Source of the DNA: JBBRHQ01 sp963840235
GTDB lineage: Bacteria > Actinomycetota > Thermoleophilia > Solirubrobacterales > 70-9
DNA: 64,000 nucleotides
Direction: 5' to 3'
Assembly (NCBI GenBank): GCA_963840235.1
Contig: CAWIYC010000007.1
Coordinates: forward strand, 1-64,000
Both the position numbers and the translations under genes were made by a program. Shown here in pieces: positions 27,148 through 37,148 of the stretch. The notes beneath the pieces were generated by a model. The model ran no database searches, was not told the DNA's origin, and saw only the letters and a program-made list of their open reading frames with translations. How positions within the stretch are numbered: the first letter of the stretch is position 1; each line of letters opens with the position of its first letter.

Positions 27148-28328
27148 CCGGCGCCGAGCTGCTCCCTGGCGTCGGCAAGCAGGTAGTGGGAGCCGGCGAC
27201 GATGACGGTCCCCCGTCGCTCCTTCGCCTCCCGGCAGGCGCTGGCCAGCGCCTGCGCGGGGTCGGCAACGCCGACTGACTCGGCCCCCGCCGCGCGGCAG
27301 AGACGGGCCAGCTCCGCGGCCTCCCAGGCGCTGGCGCCGGGGCGACCGGAGGAGCGCAGCCGCGCCCGGTCGAGCTCGGTGCAGACGAAGTGGTCGACTG
27401 CCTCCGCCAGCGGCGCGATCATCCCCGCTGCGTCCTTGTCAGCGAGGATCGCCATGCAGACGATCACCGGCCGACCCCTGCTGATCTCGGGCAGCGCCTC
27501 GGCCAGGGCCGCGGCGCCATCGGGGTTGTGAGCAGCGTCGATGAAGATTGGAGGATCGTCGGCTATCCGCTCCAGCCTGCCGGCGATCTCCAGCCCGGCA
27601 CCGACCTCGCGCACGAGATCGGGGTCGAGCTCGCCGAGAAAGGAGCCGGCGGCAGCGCAGGCGATCGAGAAGTTGCGACGCTGGAAGGGGCCGGCGGCGC
27701 GCACGGGGACCCCGGCGCCGGGGTCCTCCGGCGCCTTCACAAGCCTCGCGCCCCGCCCTGCCGCGATGCCCTCGGCCAGCGCCGCGACCTCCCCGCTCAG
27801 CCGCCCCACCACCAGGGTCGAGTGGTCGCGCAGCACGGCAAGCTTCTCGGCCGCGATCTCTACCTCGGACCCACCGAGCCACTCGGTGTGGTCGAGCCCG
27901 ACCGAGGTGAGCACGGTCACCTGGGACGGGATCACGTTGGAGGCGTCGAGCCGCCCTCCGAGCCCGGCCTCGATCACCCCGGCATCTACCCCGGCAGCCG
28001 CGAGGGCGACGAAGGCAGCCGCGGTCGCGACCTCGAACTGTGTAACCACCTCGTCCTTCTCGAGCGAGCGGTTGACGACCTCGGCCGCCTCAGCCGTGCG
28101 CTCGACCGACGAGCGGAAGGCCTCCGGCGCGATCTCATCACCGTGGATCCGGACCCGCTCCGCCCAGCGGGAGACGTGCGGCGAGAGGCAGGCTCCGCTC
28201 CCGACCCCGTGCGCCTCGAGCAGGGCCGCGGTCATTTGCGCCACCGAGGACTTGCCGTTGGTGCCGACGACATGGACCGAGGCGAAGCGGTGCTGGGGCA
28301 TCCCCAACACGGTCGTCAGCCTGTGCAT
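27144..28328 (-). CDS. folC: Folylpolyglutamate/dihydrofolate synthase (N-terminus uncertain)
   Basis: A Mur-ligase-type enzyme adding glutamate to folates; 394 residues from the first ATG. The P loop is HVVGTNGKSSVAQM, followed by FEVATAAAFVALA, VGLDHTEWLG and DAAHNPDGAAALAEAL. The ATG at 28328 is probably not the true start. The same frame upstream encodes AYLSSLQPIGWKLGLERM, which matches the normal FolC N-terminus, but has no ATG, GTG or TTG before valS. A CTG or ATA near 28375-28412, close to the valS stop, may be used. Confidence 0.92.
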   Translation of the reverse strand: MHRLTTVLGMPQHRFASVHVVGTNGKSSVAQMTAALLEAHGVGSGACLSPHVSRWAERVRIHGDEIAPEAFRSSVERTAEAAEVVNRSLEKDEVVTQFEVATAAAFVALAAAGVDAGVIEAGLGGRLDASNVIPSQVTVLTSVGLDHTEWLGGSEVEIAAEKLAVLRDHSTLVVGRLSGEVAALAEGIAAGRGARLVKAPEDPGAGVPVRAAGPFQRRNFSIACAAAGSFLGELDPDLVREVGAGLEIAGRLERIADDPPIFIDAAHNPDGAAALAEALPEISRGRPVIVCMAILADKDAAGMIAPLAEAVDHFVCTELDRARLRSSGRPGASAWEAAELARLCRAAGAESVGVADPAQALASACREAKERRGTVIVAGSHYLLADAREQLGAG

Positions 28329-28414
28329 CCGCTCCAGCCCGAGCTTCCACCCGATCGGCTGCAGCGAGCTCAGGTAGGCCTCGGGGTCGAAGCCGTCGCC
28401 TCTGTCCGGCCTCT

Positions 28415-31078
28415 CTATTCCCCCAGCTCCCCCAGCTCGGCCCGGTAGCGCTCGAGCTTTTCCCGCTCCTCCTCGACGACGTCCGCAGGCGCCTTGGCGA
28501 CGAAGCGCTCGTTGGCGAGCTTGCCCTCGGCCCGGGCGACCTCGGAGCGCAGCTCCGCGCGTCTCGCCTCGATCCGCTCGCCGACCGCCTCGGCGTCGAG
28601 ATCGGCCGAGTCGAGGACCTCGACCGGGCCGACCGCGGCTACGGTCTCGCCCTCACCGCGGGCGAACCCGAAGCGGGAGAGGCGGCCGACGAACTCGGGC
28701 GGCGGATCGCCGTCCACCCTTGCCTCGAGCATCGCGCCCGCCGGCACCTCGGCCAGGTCCCGCCAGGCACGGAGCCGTCGCGTCAGCCCGATCCCGGCCC
28801 CCATCTCGCCCTCCGCCTGCTCGTCGATCAGCGACTCCTCCATTCGCGGGAACGCATGCACCGCCAGGTGCCCCTGGCGCCAGGGGTGATAGCTCCAGAT
28901 CTCCTCGGTCACGAACGGCATCAGCGGGTGCAGCAGGGCGAGCAGCCGCTCGAGCGAGCGCAGCAGGATCGCAGAGACCTCCTCCTCGCCGTCGTAGAGC
29001 CGCGGCTTGACGATCTCCAGGTACCAGTCGCAGAACTCGGACCAAAGGAATGAGTAGGCCTCCTGGGCCGCATGGGCGAAGTCATAGGCCTCGAGCTTGG
29101 CCGTGACCGAGCCGATCGTCCGCTCCAGCCGCGACACGATCCACCGGTCTTCGACCAACAAATGCGCCGCAGGACCGAGTTCCTGCGGCGGTTTCAGACG
29201 GGACGGGCTCTGCCCAGAGGTCATCCCGCCCGCATCCGCGGCAGGGGCTTGACCCTGCCGCGTATTTATTGCCGCCTGATCCTGCTCCGCTTGGAGCAGG
29301 ATCAATCGGCTGGCGTTCCAGAGCTTGTTCGCGAGGTCGCGACCCTGCTCGACCTTGGCGTCGGAGTAGCGGACGTCCTGGGTCGAGGACATCGCCAGCA
29401 GGCCGAAGCGCAGGGCGTCGGCACCGTGCACCTCGATCTCCTCCAGCGGGTCGATCCCGGTTCCCAGGCTCTTCGACATCCGGCGGCCGTCGCGAGCCTG
29501 GATCACCGAGTGCACGTAGACGTCGTCGAAGGGGACGTCACCGGCGAACTCGATCCCGGTCATGATCATCCGCGCCACCCAGAGGAAGAGGATCTCGCGG
29601 GCGGTTGTGAGGAAGTCGGTCGGGTAGAAGGCCCGGAGCTCGGGCGTATCCTCGGGCCAGCCGAGGGTCGCAAACGGCCAGATCGCCGAACTGAACCAGG
29701 TGTCGAGGACATCGGGATCCTGGCGCGGGTCGACGGCCCCGCAACCGGGGCAGCTCTCAGGCTCGCTCTCGGCGACGATCGTCTCGCCACAGGCTTCGCA
29801 ATACCAGACCGGGATCCGGTGCCCCCACCAGAGTTGGCGCGATATGCACCAAGGGCGGATGTTCCGCATCCACTCGAGGTAGACCCGCTTCCACTGCGCG
29901 GGCGTGATCCGGACCCGGTCTGACTCGACCACCTCGATCGCCGGCTGCGCCAGTTCGTCCATGCGGCAGAACCACTGCAGCGAGATCAGCGGCTCGATCC
30001 GCTCCCCCGAGCGGTGCGAGAAGGGGACGGAGTGGGTGTAGGGCTCTTCGTCGCGCAGCGAGCCCTGCTCTTGCAGGGCGGCGACGACGGCCGCCTGGGC
30101 CTCGGCCGCCGCCATCCCCTCGAACCTCTCCCCCGCCTCCTCCGTCATCCGCCCGTCCTCGCCGATGACGCTGATCTCTTCCAACCCGTGGGCGCGGCCG
30201 ATCTCGAAGTCGTTTGGGTCGTGGCCGGGCGTGATCTTCAGCGCCCCGGTGCCGAACCCTGGGTCGACGTGCTCGTCGGCGATGATCGGCAGACGGCGAC
30301 CGACCAGCGGCAGCAGGCAGTGGCCGCCGACGAGATCACGGTAGCGGTCGTCATCGGGATTGACGGCGACGGCGGTGTCGGCCAGCATCGTCTCCGGCCG
30401 CACAGTGGCGACCGTTAGCACCCGCTCGGTGCCCTCGACCGGGTAGTCGATCGAGAACAGCGTGTCCGTGACCTCGCGGTTCTCGACCTCGAGGTCGGAG
30501 ATCGCCGAGCGTGAACCAGGGTCCCAGTTGACGAGGTAGTGGTCGCGGTAGATGTAGCCCTTCTCAAAGAGCGAGACGAAGACCCGGTGGACAGCGGTGA
30601 CGTAGCCCTGGTCGAGAGTGAAGCGCTCGCGCTCGTAGTCGCAGGAGGCGCCGAGGCGCTTGTACTGCTCGATGATCCTCGACCCGTACTGCTCCTTCCA
30701 GGCCCAGACGCGCTCACGAAAGGCCTCCCGCCCGAGCTGCTGGCGGTCGGAGCCCTCGGCCCGCAGCTCCTTCTCCACGACCGCCTGGGTGGCGATCCCG
30801 GCGTGGTCGGTGCCGAGGATCCAGAGCGTGTTCCGTCCGCGCATCCGCTGCATCCGTACCAGCGCGTCCTGCATCGAGCCGTTGAGCGCGTGGCCCATGT
30901 GCAACACCCCGGTGACGTTCGGCGGCGGGATCGCGACCGAGAAGGTTTCCTCCGGGGTGCCCTCTGCGGCGGGATGGAAGTAGCCGCCATCCAACCACTC
31001 GGCGAAGACCCGCCGCTCGACCTCGGCCGGGTCGTAGCGCGTCGTTTCCTCGAGTGTGCGGCGGTGGGCGTCAGACAC
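28415..31078 (-). CDS. valS: Valyl-tRNA synthetase with in-frame hairpin-rich insertion
   Basis: An 887-residue class I synthetase charging tRNA-Val. Visible are PPPNVTGVLHMGHALNG (HIGH site, about 50-65), the editing domain (about 190-345, with TVRPETMLADTAVAV), zinc-type CEACGE and CPGCGA, RRMSKSLGTGIDPL (KMSKS site, about 540) and a C-terminal coiled coil (VARAEGKLANERF to the end). Between WNASRLILLQ and VEDRWIVSRL a linker of about 45 residues (DQAAINTRQGQAPAADAGG, then SPSRLKPPQELGPAAH) is encoded by three perfect DNA hairpins. folC follows in close or overlapping position. Confidence 0.97.
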   Translation of the reverse strand: MSDAHRRTLEETTRYDPAEVERRVFAEWLDGGYFHPAAEGTPEETFSVAIPPPNVTGVLHMGHALNGSMQDALVRMQRMRGRNTLWILGTDHAGIATQAVVEKELRAEGSDRQQLGREAFRERVWAWKEQYGSRIIEQYKRLGASCDYERERFTLDQGYVTAVHRVFVSLFEKGYIYRDHYLVNWDPGSRSAISDLEVENREVTDTLFSIDYPVEGTERVLTVATVRPETMLADTAVAVNPDDDRYRDLVGGHCLLPLVGRRLPIIADEHVDPGFGTGALKITPGHDPNDFEIGRAHGLEEISVIGEDGRMTEEAGERFEGMAAAEAQAAVVAALQEQGSLRDEEPYTHSVPFSHRSGERIEPLISLQWFCRMDELAQPAIEVVESDRVRITPAQWKRVYLEWMRNIRPWCISRQLWWGHRIPVWYCEACGETIVAESEPESCPGCGAVDPRQDPDVLDTWFSSAIWPFATLGWPEDTPELRAFYPTDFLTTAREILFLWVARMIMTGIEFAGDVPFDDVYVHSVIQARDGRRMSKSLGTGIDPLEEIEVHGADALRFGLLAMSSTQDVRYSDAKVEQGRDLANKLWNASRLILLQAEQDQAAINTRQGQAPAADAGGMTSGQSPSRLKPPQELGPAAHLLVEDRWIVSRLERTIGSVTAKLEAYDFAHAAQEAYSFLWSEFCDWYLEIVKPRLYDGEEEVSAILLRSLERLLALLHPLMPFVTEEIWSYHPWRQGHLAVHAFPRMEESLIDEQAEGEMGAGIGLTRRLRAWRDLAEVPAGAMLEARVDGDPPPEFVGRLSRFGFARGEGETVAAVGPVEVLDSADLDAEAVGERIEARRAELRSEVARAEGKLANERFVAKAPADVVEEEREKLERYRAELGELGE
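29165..29304 (-). repeat. Three consecutive perfect hairpins inside the valS coding region
   Basis: Hairpin 1 is cgccgcagga/tcctgcggcg (29165-29174 and 29181-29190; 10 bp, 6-base loop). Hairpin 2 is cgcggcaggg/ccctgccgcg (29237-29246 and 29253-29262; 10 bp, 6-base loop). Hairpin 3 is tgatcctgctcc/ggagcaggatca (29277-29288 and 29293-29304; 12 bp, 4-base loop). All stems are perfect. The block is in frame and encodes a poorly conserved Gln/Ala/Pro-rich linker between the catalytic and anticodon-binding domains. It looks like inserted palindromic elements tolerated at a domain boundary. Confidence 0.85.
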
Positions 31079-31110
31079 GGAGCGCGAGTTTAGTTTTACG
31101 ATCGTCCGCG

Positions 31111-31905
31111 ATGGGTGCAGCCGCCAATGAGAACGGAGGCGGGGACGAGCGGATCGCGCGGGAACTGGCGGAGGCGATAGCCGGGCGCCGCCTCAACCTC
31201 TACTTCCAGCCGATCGTCTCGCTCCAGGACCGCTCGGCGACGATGCTCGAGGCACTTCCCCGCTGGCCGCACCCCGATCGAGGCATCCTGGCGCCGGCCG
31301 ACTTCATCACGATCGCGTCCGAGAGCGGGCTCCTGGGCGAGCTCGAGCTGTGGGCGATCGAGGCTGCCTTCCACCAGCTTGCCTCGTGGCGGCGCGGGGT
31401 CGCCGCAGAGCTGACGATCTCGCTCAACCTCTCCGAGGAGCACGTCTACGAAACCGACCTGGCCGAGGCGGTGCGCGTGGCCGCCGCGGCCAGCGGCGCC
31501 TCCCCCCACCGGATCGGCTTCGAGATCTCCGAGCAGGCCCTGATCGAGGCGGGCGGGCGCAGTCTCGGCAAGCTCCGCGAACTCTCCGACATCGGCGTCT
31601 CGCTGACGGTCGACGACTGCTCCGGCGGCGTCTCCGCCGACCTGCTGCGCGAGCTTCCAACCACGGCCCTGAAGATCAGCAGGTGGGTGGTCGAGGGGAT
31701 ACCCGACGACGAGAGCCGGGTCGAGCAGGCGACAGCAATCATCGAGCTCGGCCGCGAGCTGGGGTTGGCGACGATCGCCAGCGGGGTCGAGTCCCCGGGC
31801 CAGCTCGCCAGCCTCCGCGACATCGGCTGCCGCTACGCGCAGGGGTTCCTGCTCTCGGTGCCGATGCCGGCCGAGGTGCTCGAAGACCGGATGGTCGGCC
31901 GTTAG
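31111..31905 (+). CDS. Degenerate EAL-domain protein
   Basis: A 264-residue stand-alone EAL domain without signal peptide or GGDEF. The fold signatures are present: LNLYFQPIVSLQD, MLEALPRW (EAL), SLNLSEEH, FEISEQALIE, VDDCSGGVS (DD kept), LKISRWVVEGI (Lys kept, the following Asp is Ser), TIASGVESPGQL (AEGVE is ASGVE, one catalytic Glu lost) and CRYAQGFLLSVPMP. Active c-di-GMP phosphodiesterases need those acidic residues, so this is probably a binder or an inactive regulator. The start at ATG 31111 avoids overlap with valS, from which it diverges. Confidence 0.85.
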   Translation: MGAAANENGGGDERIARELAEAIAGRRLNLYFQPIVSLQDRSATMLEALPRWPHPDRGILAPADFITIASESGLLGELELWAIEAAFHQLASWRRGVAAELTISLNLSEEHVYETDLAEAVRVAAAASGASPHRIGFEISEQALIEAGGRSLGKLRELSDIGVSLTVDDCSGGVSADLLRELPTTALKISRWVVEGIPDDESRVEQATAIIELGRELGLATIASGVESPGQLASLRDIGCRYAQGFLLSVPMPAEVLEDRMVGR

Positions 31906-31920
31906 GCCGCCCCATCCCGG

Positions 31921-33204
<1,284 letters not shown>

Positions 33205-33207
<3 letters not shown>

Positions 33208-33221
33208 GGGTCTCCCCTCCT
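33205..33221 (-). promoter_or_regulatory. Ribosome-binding site defining the clpX CTG start
   Basis: On the minus strand AGGAGG (33221-33216) is followed by eight bases and CTG (33207-33205). Strength and spacing are ideal, and the codons after CTG encode the conserved zinc-finger N-terminus of ClpX. The site therefore supports initiation at CTG. Confidence 0.75.
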
Positions 33222-33364
33222 AAAGGCTAGTTATCGGCTCGCCGGCGCATCAAGCTTAGAGACAGCGGTGCACCGGCCCTGTGGCCTCGGACTTACTCCG
33301 CCCGCGGCCCCGACCCTGCCGCCGGGCGCAAACTTGCCGCCCGCCCGGAGCCGTCATCGCCGCC

Positions 33365-34252
33365 TCAGGGGCACGGCGGGAAGGGGTTGGGGTGGTTGCC
33401 GGCACCGCAGTTGCCGCTCCCCTGGTCGAGGTAGTTGCCGCCGGGATTGCGGCGCACGGTGTTTTCGAAGAAGCGGTTGTGGTCGGAATTGGGGTCGAGG
33501 TGGATCCCGTACTGGCCGTTGTCGCTGACCGTGTTGCCGGAGAACAACACCCCGTCCGAATTGTGGACGAAGATGCCGGTAGGCGTCCCCTCTCCGGCGG
33601 AAACGTTGCCGTGGACCTCGTTGTCCTTGAAGCGCAGGTCGCCGCCGGCGGAGTCCTCGACGATGATCCCGCGGTTGCTGCCGAAGGCCTCGTTGTCGTT
33701 GACCCGCAGGACCCCGCCCCCGGTCGAGTGGATCCCGCCGATATAGACGGCCGAGTCGCTGAAGCCGCGACCGCGATTGCCGATCACGTCGATCTGCTTG
33801 CTGCCGAAGATGTTGATCCCGTATTCGGCGTCGCAGGTGTCGCGGACGGAGAGATCCACTGCCCGGCCGCTGGCGATGCCGCTGAAGTCGACCTCCGAGG
33901 GGAAGTCCCCGTGTCCCTCATCGGCGCCGACCACGGCCAGGTGGCGGAGAACGACGCCGGCGACGCGAACGAGAATCGTCGCCCGGGTGTCGCAGGCGCC
34001 GTCAAGCAGCGGCCGCGGCTCGCCCTTCGCCCCCAGGAGGCGAACGCCGTTGTTGATCGCGAAGGTGCCCCGGTAGTGGCCACGGTGGACGACCAGGGTG
34101 TCGCCGTCACCGGCAGCAGCGAGCTTCGACTGCAACTGACCGGGGTGTACCTGGACCACCTGGCCGCGGGCAGAGGCACCCGGCGCGATCAGCAGCGCGG
34201 CTGCGAGGATCGCGGTCGCCAGCAGGCCTGCGAGCGTCTCCCTGGCACGCAT
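33365..34252 (-). CDS. Secreted parallel beta-helix repeat protein
   Basis: A 295-residue exported protein. The signal peptide covers residues 1-33 (RETLAGLLATAILAAALLIA, cleavage near ASA-RG). The body is built of beta-helix coils with repeated GI/NxV/NxGxG patterns (GINIFGSKQIDVIGNRGRG, IIVEDSAGGDLRFKDNEVHG, GIFVHNSDGVLFSGNTVSDN, GIHLDPNSDHNRFFENTVRR), as in NosD/pectate-lyase-like folds. Cys residues are few (a pair near the C-terminus). No catalytic motif is clear; polysaccharide binding or lysis is possible. It diverges from the GNAT gene with only about 28 bp between starts. Confidence 0.8.
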   Translation of the reverse strand: MRARETLAGLLATAILAAALLIAPGASARGQVVQVHPGQLQSKLAAAGDGDTLVVHRGHYRGTFAINNGVRLLGAKGEPRPLLDGACDTRATILVRVAGVVLRHLAVVGADEGHGDFPSEVDFSGIASGRAVDLSVRDTCDAEYGINIFGSKQIDVIGNRGRGFSDSAVYIGGIHSTGGGVLRVNDNEAFGSNRGIIVEDSAGGDLRFKDNEVHGNVSAGEGTPTGIFVHNSDGVLFSGNTVSDNGQYGIHLDPNSDHNRFFENTVRRNPGGNYLDQGSGNCGAGNHPNPFPPCP

Positions 34253-34280
34253 TGACAAACAGGGTAATACGGTTGTGGCG

Positions 34281-34736
34281 ATGGCGCACGAATTCCGGGT
34301 CGAGCCGATCACCGCGGAGCAGTACGAGACCCTGCTGCCGATGATCGAGGCCTACCAGCGCTTCTACGAGGTCGAGAACTTCGATGTTGAGCGCAACCGG
34401 GCCTTCTTCGCCCGCTTCATCGGCCCCAGCGAGGACGGTCTCCTGCTCGGCGCCTGGGATGGCGGGGGGCTGGTCGGCTACGCCTGCCTGTATTGGTTCT
34501 TCAGCTCGACCCAGGCGGCCGAGACGGTGCTGATGAACGACCTCTTCGTCGATCCGTCGAGGCGCGGGGGCGGTATCGGCCGCGCCCTGATCGACGCCAG
34601 CCTCGAGGTGGCCCGCGAGCGTGGGGCGCGGCATCTGGAGTGGAACACCGCCCCTGACAACCACAGCGCCCAGCGCCTCTACGACTCGACCGGGGCCGAG
34701 CGCTCGACCTGGGTCAACTACGAACTGGGCGCCTGA
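34281..34736 (+). CDS. GNAT-family N-acetyltransferase
   Basis: A 151-residue GCN5-related acetyltransferase. The acetyl-CoA loop is MNDLFVDPSRRGGGIGRALI (RRxGxG/A), with the downstream motif HLEWNTAPDNHSAQRLYDSTGA. ATG 34281 is preferred; GTG 34275 also fits. Substrate unknown (amine or protein). The GNAT and beta-helix genes are divergent with a very short shared promoter space. Confidence 0.92.
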   Translation: MAHEFRVEPITAEQYETLLPMIEAYQRFYEVENFDVERNRAFFARFIGPSEDGLLLGAWDGGGLVGYACLYWFFSSTQAAETVLMNDLFVDPSRRGGGIGRALIDASLEVARERGARHLEWNTAPDNHSAQRLYDSTGAERSTWVNYELGA

Positions 34737-34742
34737 GCCCCT

Positions 34743-35636
34743 TCAGGCCAGGGTGCGGGCGAGGAACTCGCGCTCCCGCTCGACCGCCCACTCGAAGTCG
34801 GGGCCGCGGTAGATGTCGAAGTGGCGCCCTCCGAAGCTCAGCAGCTCGCCCCGGGGCGCCTTCTCCGCAGCCCTCCGCGCCGGGGCCGGCGGGGTGATCG
34901 TGTCGGCGTCGCCAACTATCACCAGCAGCGGGCAGCGGACACGCCCGGCCTCGCGGCCCGGGCTGTAGATGCCGAACCGAAGCAGGATCCGGGCCGGGAC
35001 GGCGTTGTCGAATTCGAAGCCCTCCGGATACATCCCGGGATAGGCGGTGGCGGCAGCGTCGCTGGTCATCGCCGCCAGCGTCCCCGGCAGGCCGACGATC
35101 GGCATCCGGTGCACCCGCCCCAACAGCGCGCCGAGCCGGTCGCGGAGGGCGGCGAGCGTCATCTTCGCCAGCCGCGCGGGCCCCGATTCCCTCAGGGTCG
35201 CCGGCCCGCTGGTGTGCGGGACCTGGGAGACGACCGCCGCGATGCGGTCGTCGTGGGCGGCAACCCAGATCACGTGGCCTCCACTGAGGGACGAGCCCCA
35301 GAGCGCGATCCGCTCGGGATCGACGCCTTCCAGCCCGCGGGCACAGGCGACGGCGGCCTGCCAGTCCCGGTGCTGGCGGCGGATGTCGATCAGCTGCCGG
35401 GGCTCGCCGGTGGAGGTGCCGAAGTGGCGGTAGTCGAAGACCAGCGCCGCGAACCCGGCGGCGGCGAAGCGCTCGGCGAAAGCGTCGAGGCGCCCCTCCT
35501 TGCAGGCGCCGAAGCCGGGGGCCATGACCACGCACGGCGCCTTCCCCTCCCCTTCGGCCGGATAGAGCCAACCGGTGCAGCGGCCGTCCCCCGAGTCGAA
35601 GGCGATGTCCTCCCGTCGGGCCACCGGCTCAGTCAA
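34743..35636 (-). CDS. Alpha/beta hydrolase (X-Pro dipeptidyl-peptidase/dienelactone-type)
   Basis: A 297-residue serine hydrolase-like protein. PCVVMAPGFGACKEGRLDAF gives the oxyanion-hole region and ALWGSSLSGGHVIWVAAHD is the nucleophile elbow (GSSLSGG; Ser near 115). An Asp (IVGDADTITPP) and a late His (GGRHFDIYRG) complete the triad. Typical of broad esterases acting on small acyl substrates. TTG at 35636 directly abuts the TGA of the M23 gene, so translation is coupled. Confidence 0.88.
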   Translation of the reverse strand: MTEPVARREDIAFDSGDGRCTGWLYPAEGEGKAPCVVMAPGFGACKEGRLDAFAERFAAAGFAALVFDYRHFGTSTGEPRQLIDIRRQHRDWQAAVACARGLEGVDPERIALWGSSLSGGHVIWVAAHDDRIAAVVSQVPHTSGPATLRESGPARLAKMTLAALRDRLGALLGRVHRMPIVGLPGTLAAMTSDAAATAYPGMYPEGFEFDNAVPARILLRFGIYSPGREAGRVRCPLLVIVGDADTITPPAPARRAAEKAPRGELLSFGGRHFDIYRGPDFEWAVEREREFLARTLA

Positions 35637-36491
35637 TCAGCTGAACCGATCCCAGCGCCGCAGCGAGGGCTGCGGGTCCACCGGGACGCCCCTGACCCGG
35701 ATCTCGAAGTGGAGGTGGCAGCCGATCGTGATCGCATTGCCGGTCTTCCCCACCGACCCGACCCGCTGGCCGGTGAGGACGCGTCCGCCGCGGCGAAGCG
35801 GCGAAGGCCGCGGCATGTGCGCATAGAAGTAGCTGCGGTGCTCGCCGCGGCCATGGATGAGGACGTGGTTGCCGTAGAGCACCGGGTCATAGCCGCTCCG
35901 CAGCACCCGTCCGCCCCGGGCCGCGAGCAATGGCGTCCCGCAGGCGGCGACCACATCGAAGCCCTCGTGTGTGCGCCCGCCCGAGCGCGGAGCTCCGAAT
36001 CGCCCGATCGCCCCGCGCACGCCGTGCGGGCCGCGGACCGGGAAGAGGTGCCCGTGGAAGGCAAAGCCGGCGGCTCGCTTGAGGTTGTGCCCGCGGCGCC
36101 CGATCAGCACCCGGTAGCGGCCGTCCGGTGCCTCGGCCCCGCTTCGGGTCCTGCCCGCCCAGAGCAGTCGGTGGTGCCCCGGCTTCGCCCCCTGCAGGAC
36201 GAAGCCCCGCGCCACCCTGCCGCTGCCGCGTTCGACGATCCGCACCCCGACGTCCACCGCCCGGTCGGCGGTGAAACCGAACCGGATCCACACGGGCTCA
36301 CCCGCGAAGTAGGCATGATGGGGCCGCGCCGACCCGCCGATGAGATGAAAGTGAGGAGCCCCTGCCTCAGCCGCGGGTGCGCTCGACGCCATCAACCAGA
36401 TACCCGATCCCACCGCAGCCAAGGCGATGCGGACGCGAGAGCGACGGCGTGTCCATCGTGTATTCCTCACGCCGACGCGGAAGCGGAGCAA
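35637..36491 (-). CDS. Secreted M23-family (LytM) peptidase
   Basis: A 284-residue exported protein. The N-terminus is basic and then hydrophobic (RIALAAVGSGIWLMASSAPA), a Sec signal ending near A-E-A-G. A beta-rich FlgD-like/Ig segment (about 50-150; VGVRIVERGSGRVARGF, PDGRYRVLIG) precedes the LytM domain: GRTHEGFDV (HxxxD), YFYAHM and HLHFEIRVRG (HxH). The metal ligands are present, so peptidoglycan endopeptidase activity is likely. It sits between clpP and the hydrolase on the same strand. Confidence 0.92.
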   Translation of the reverse strand: MLRFRVGVRNTRWTRRRSRVRIALAAVGSGIWLMASSAPAAEAGAPHFHLIGGSARPHHAYFAGEPVWIRFGFTADRAVDVGVRIVERGSGRVARGFVLQGAKPGHHRLLWAGRTRSGAEAPDGRYRVLIGRRGHNLKRAAGFAFHGHLFPVRGPHGVRGAIGRFGAPRSGGRTHEGFDVVAACGTPLLAARGGRVLRSGYDPVLYGNHVLIHGRGEHRSYFYAHMPRPSPLRRGGRVLTGQRVGSVGKTGNAITIGCHLHFEIRVRGVPVDPQPSLRRWDRFS

Positions 36492-36504
36492 TCGCCGCGA
36501 TTAT

Positions 36505-37089
<585 letters not shown>

Positions 37090-37148
37090 CGGTGGGCGAG
37101 TGTATAGAAGGCCGTCGGCGGCCTTTCCGATCAATAGACTCCGCCCTC

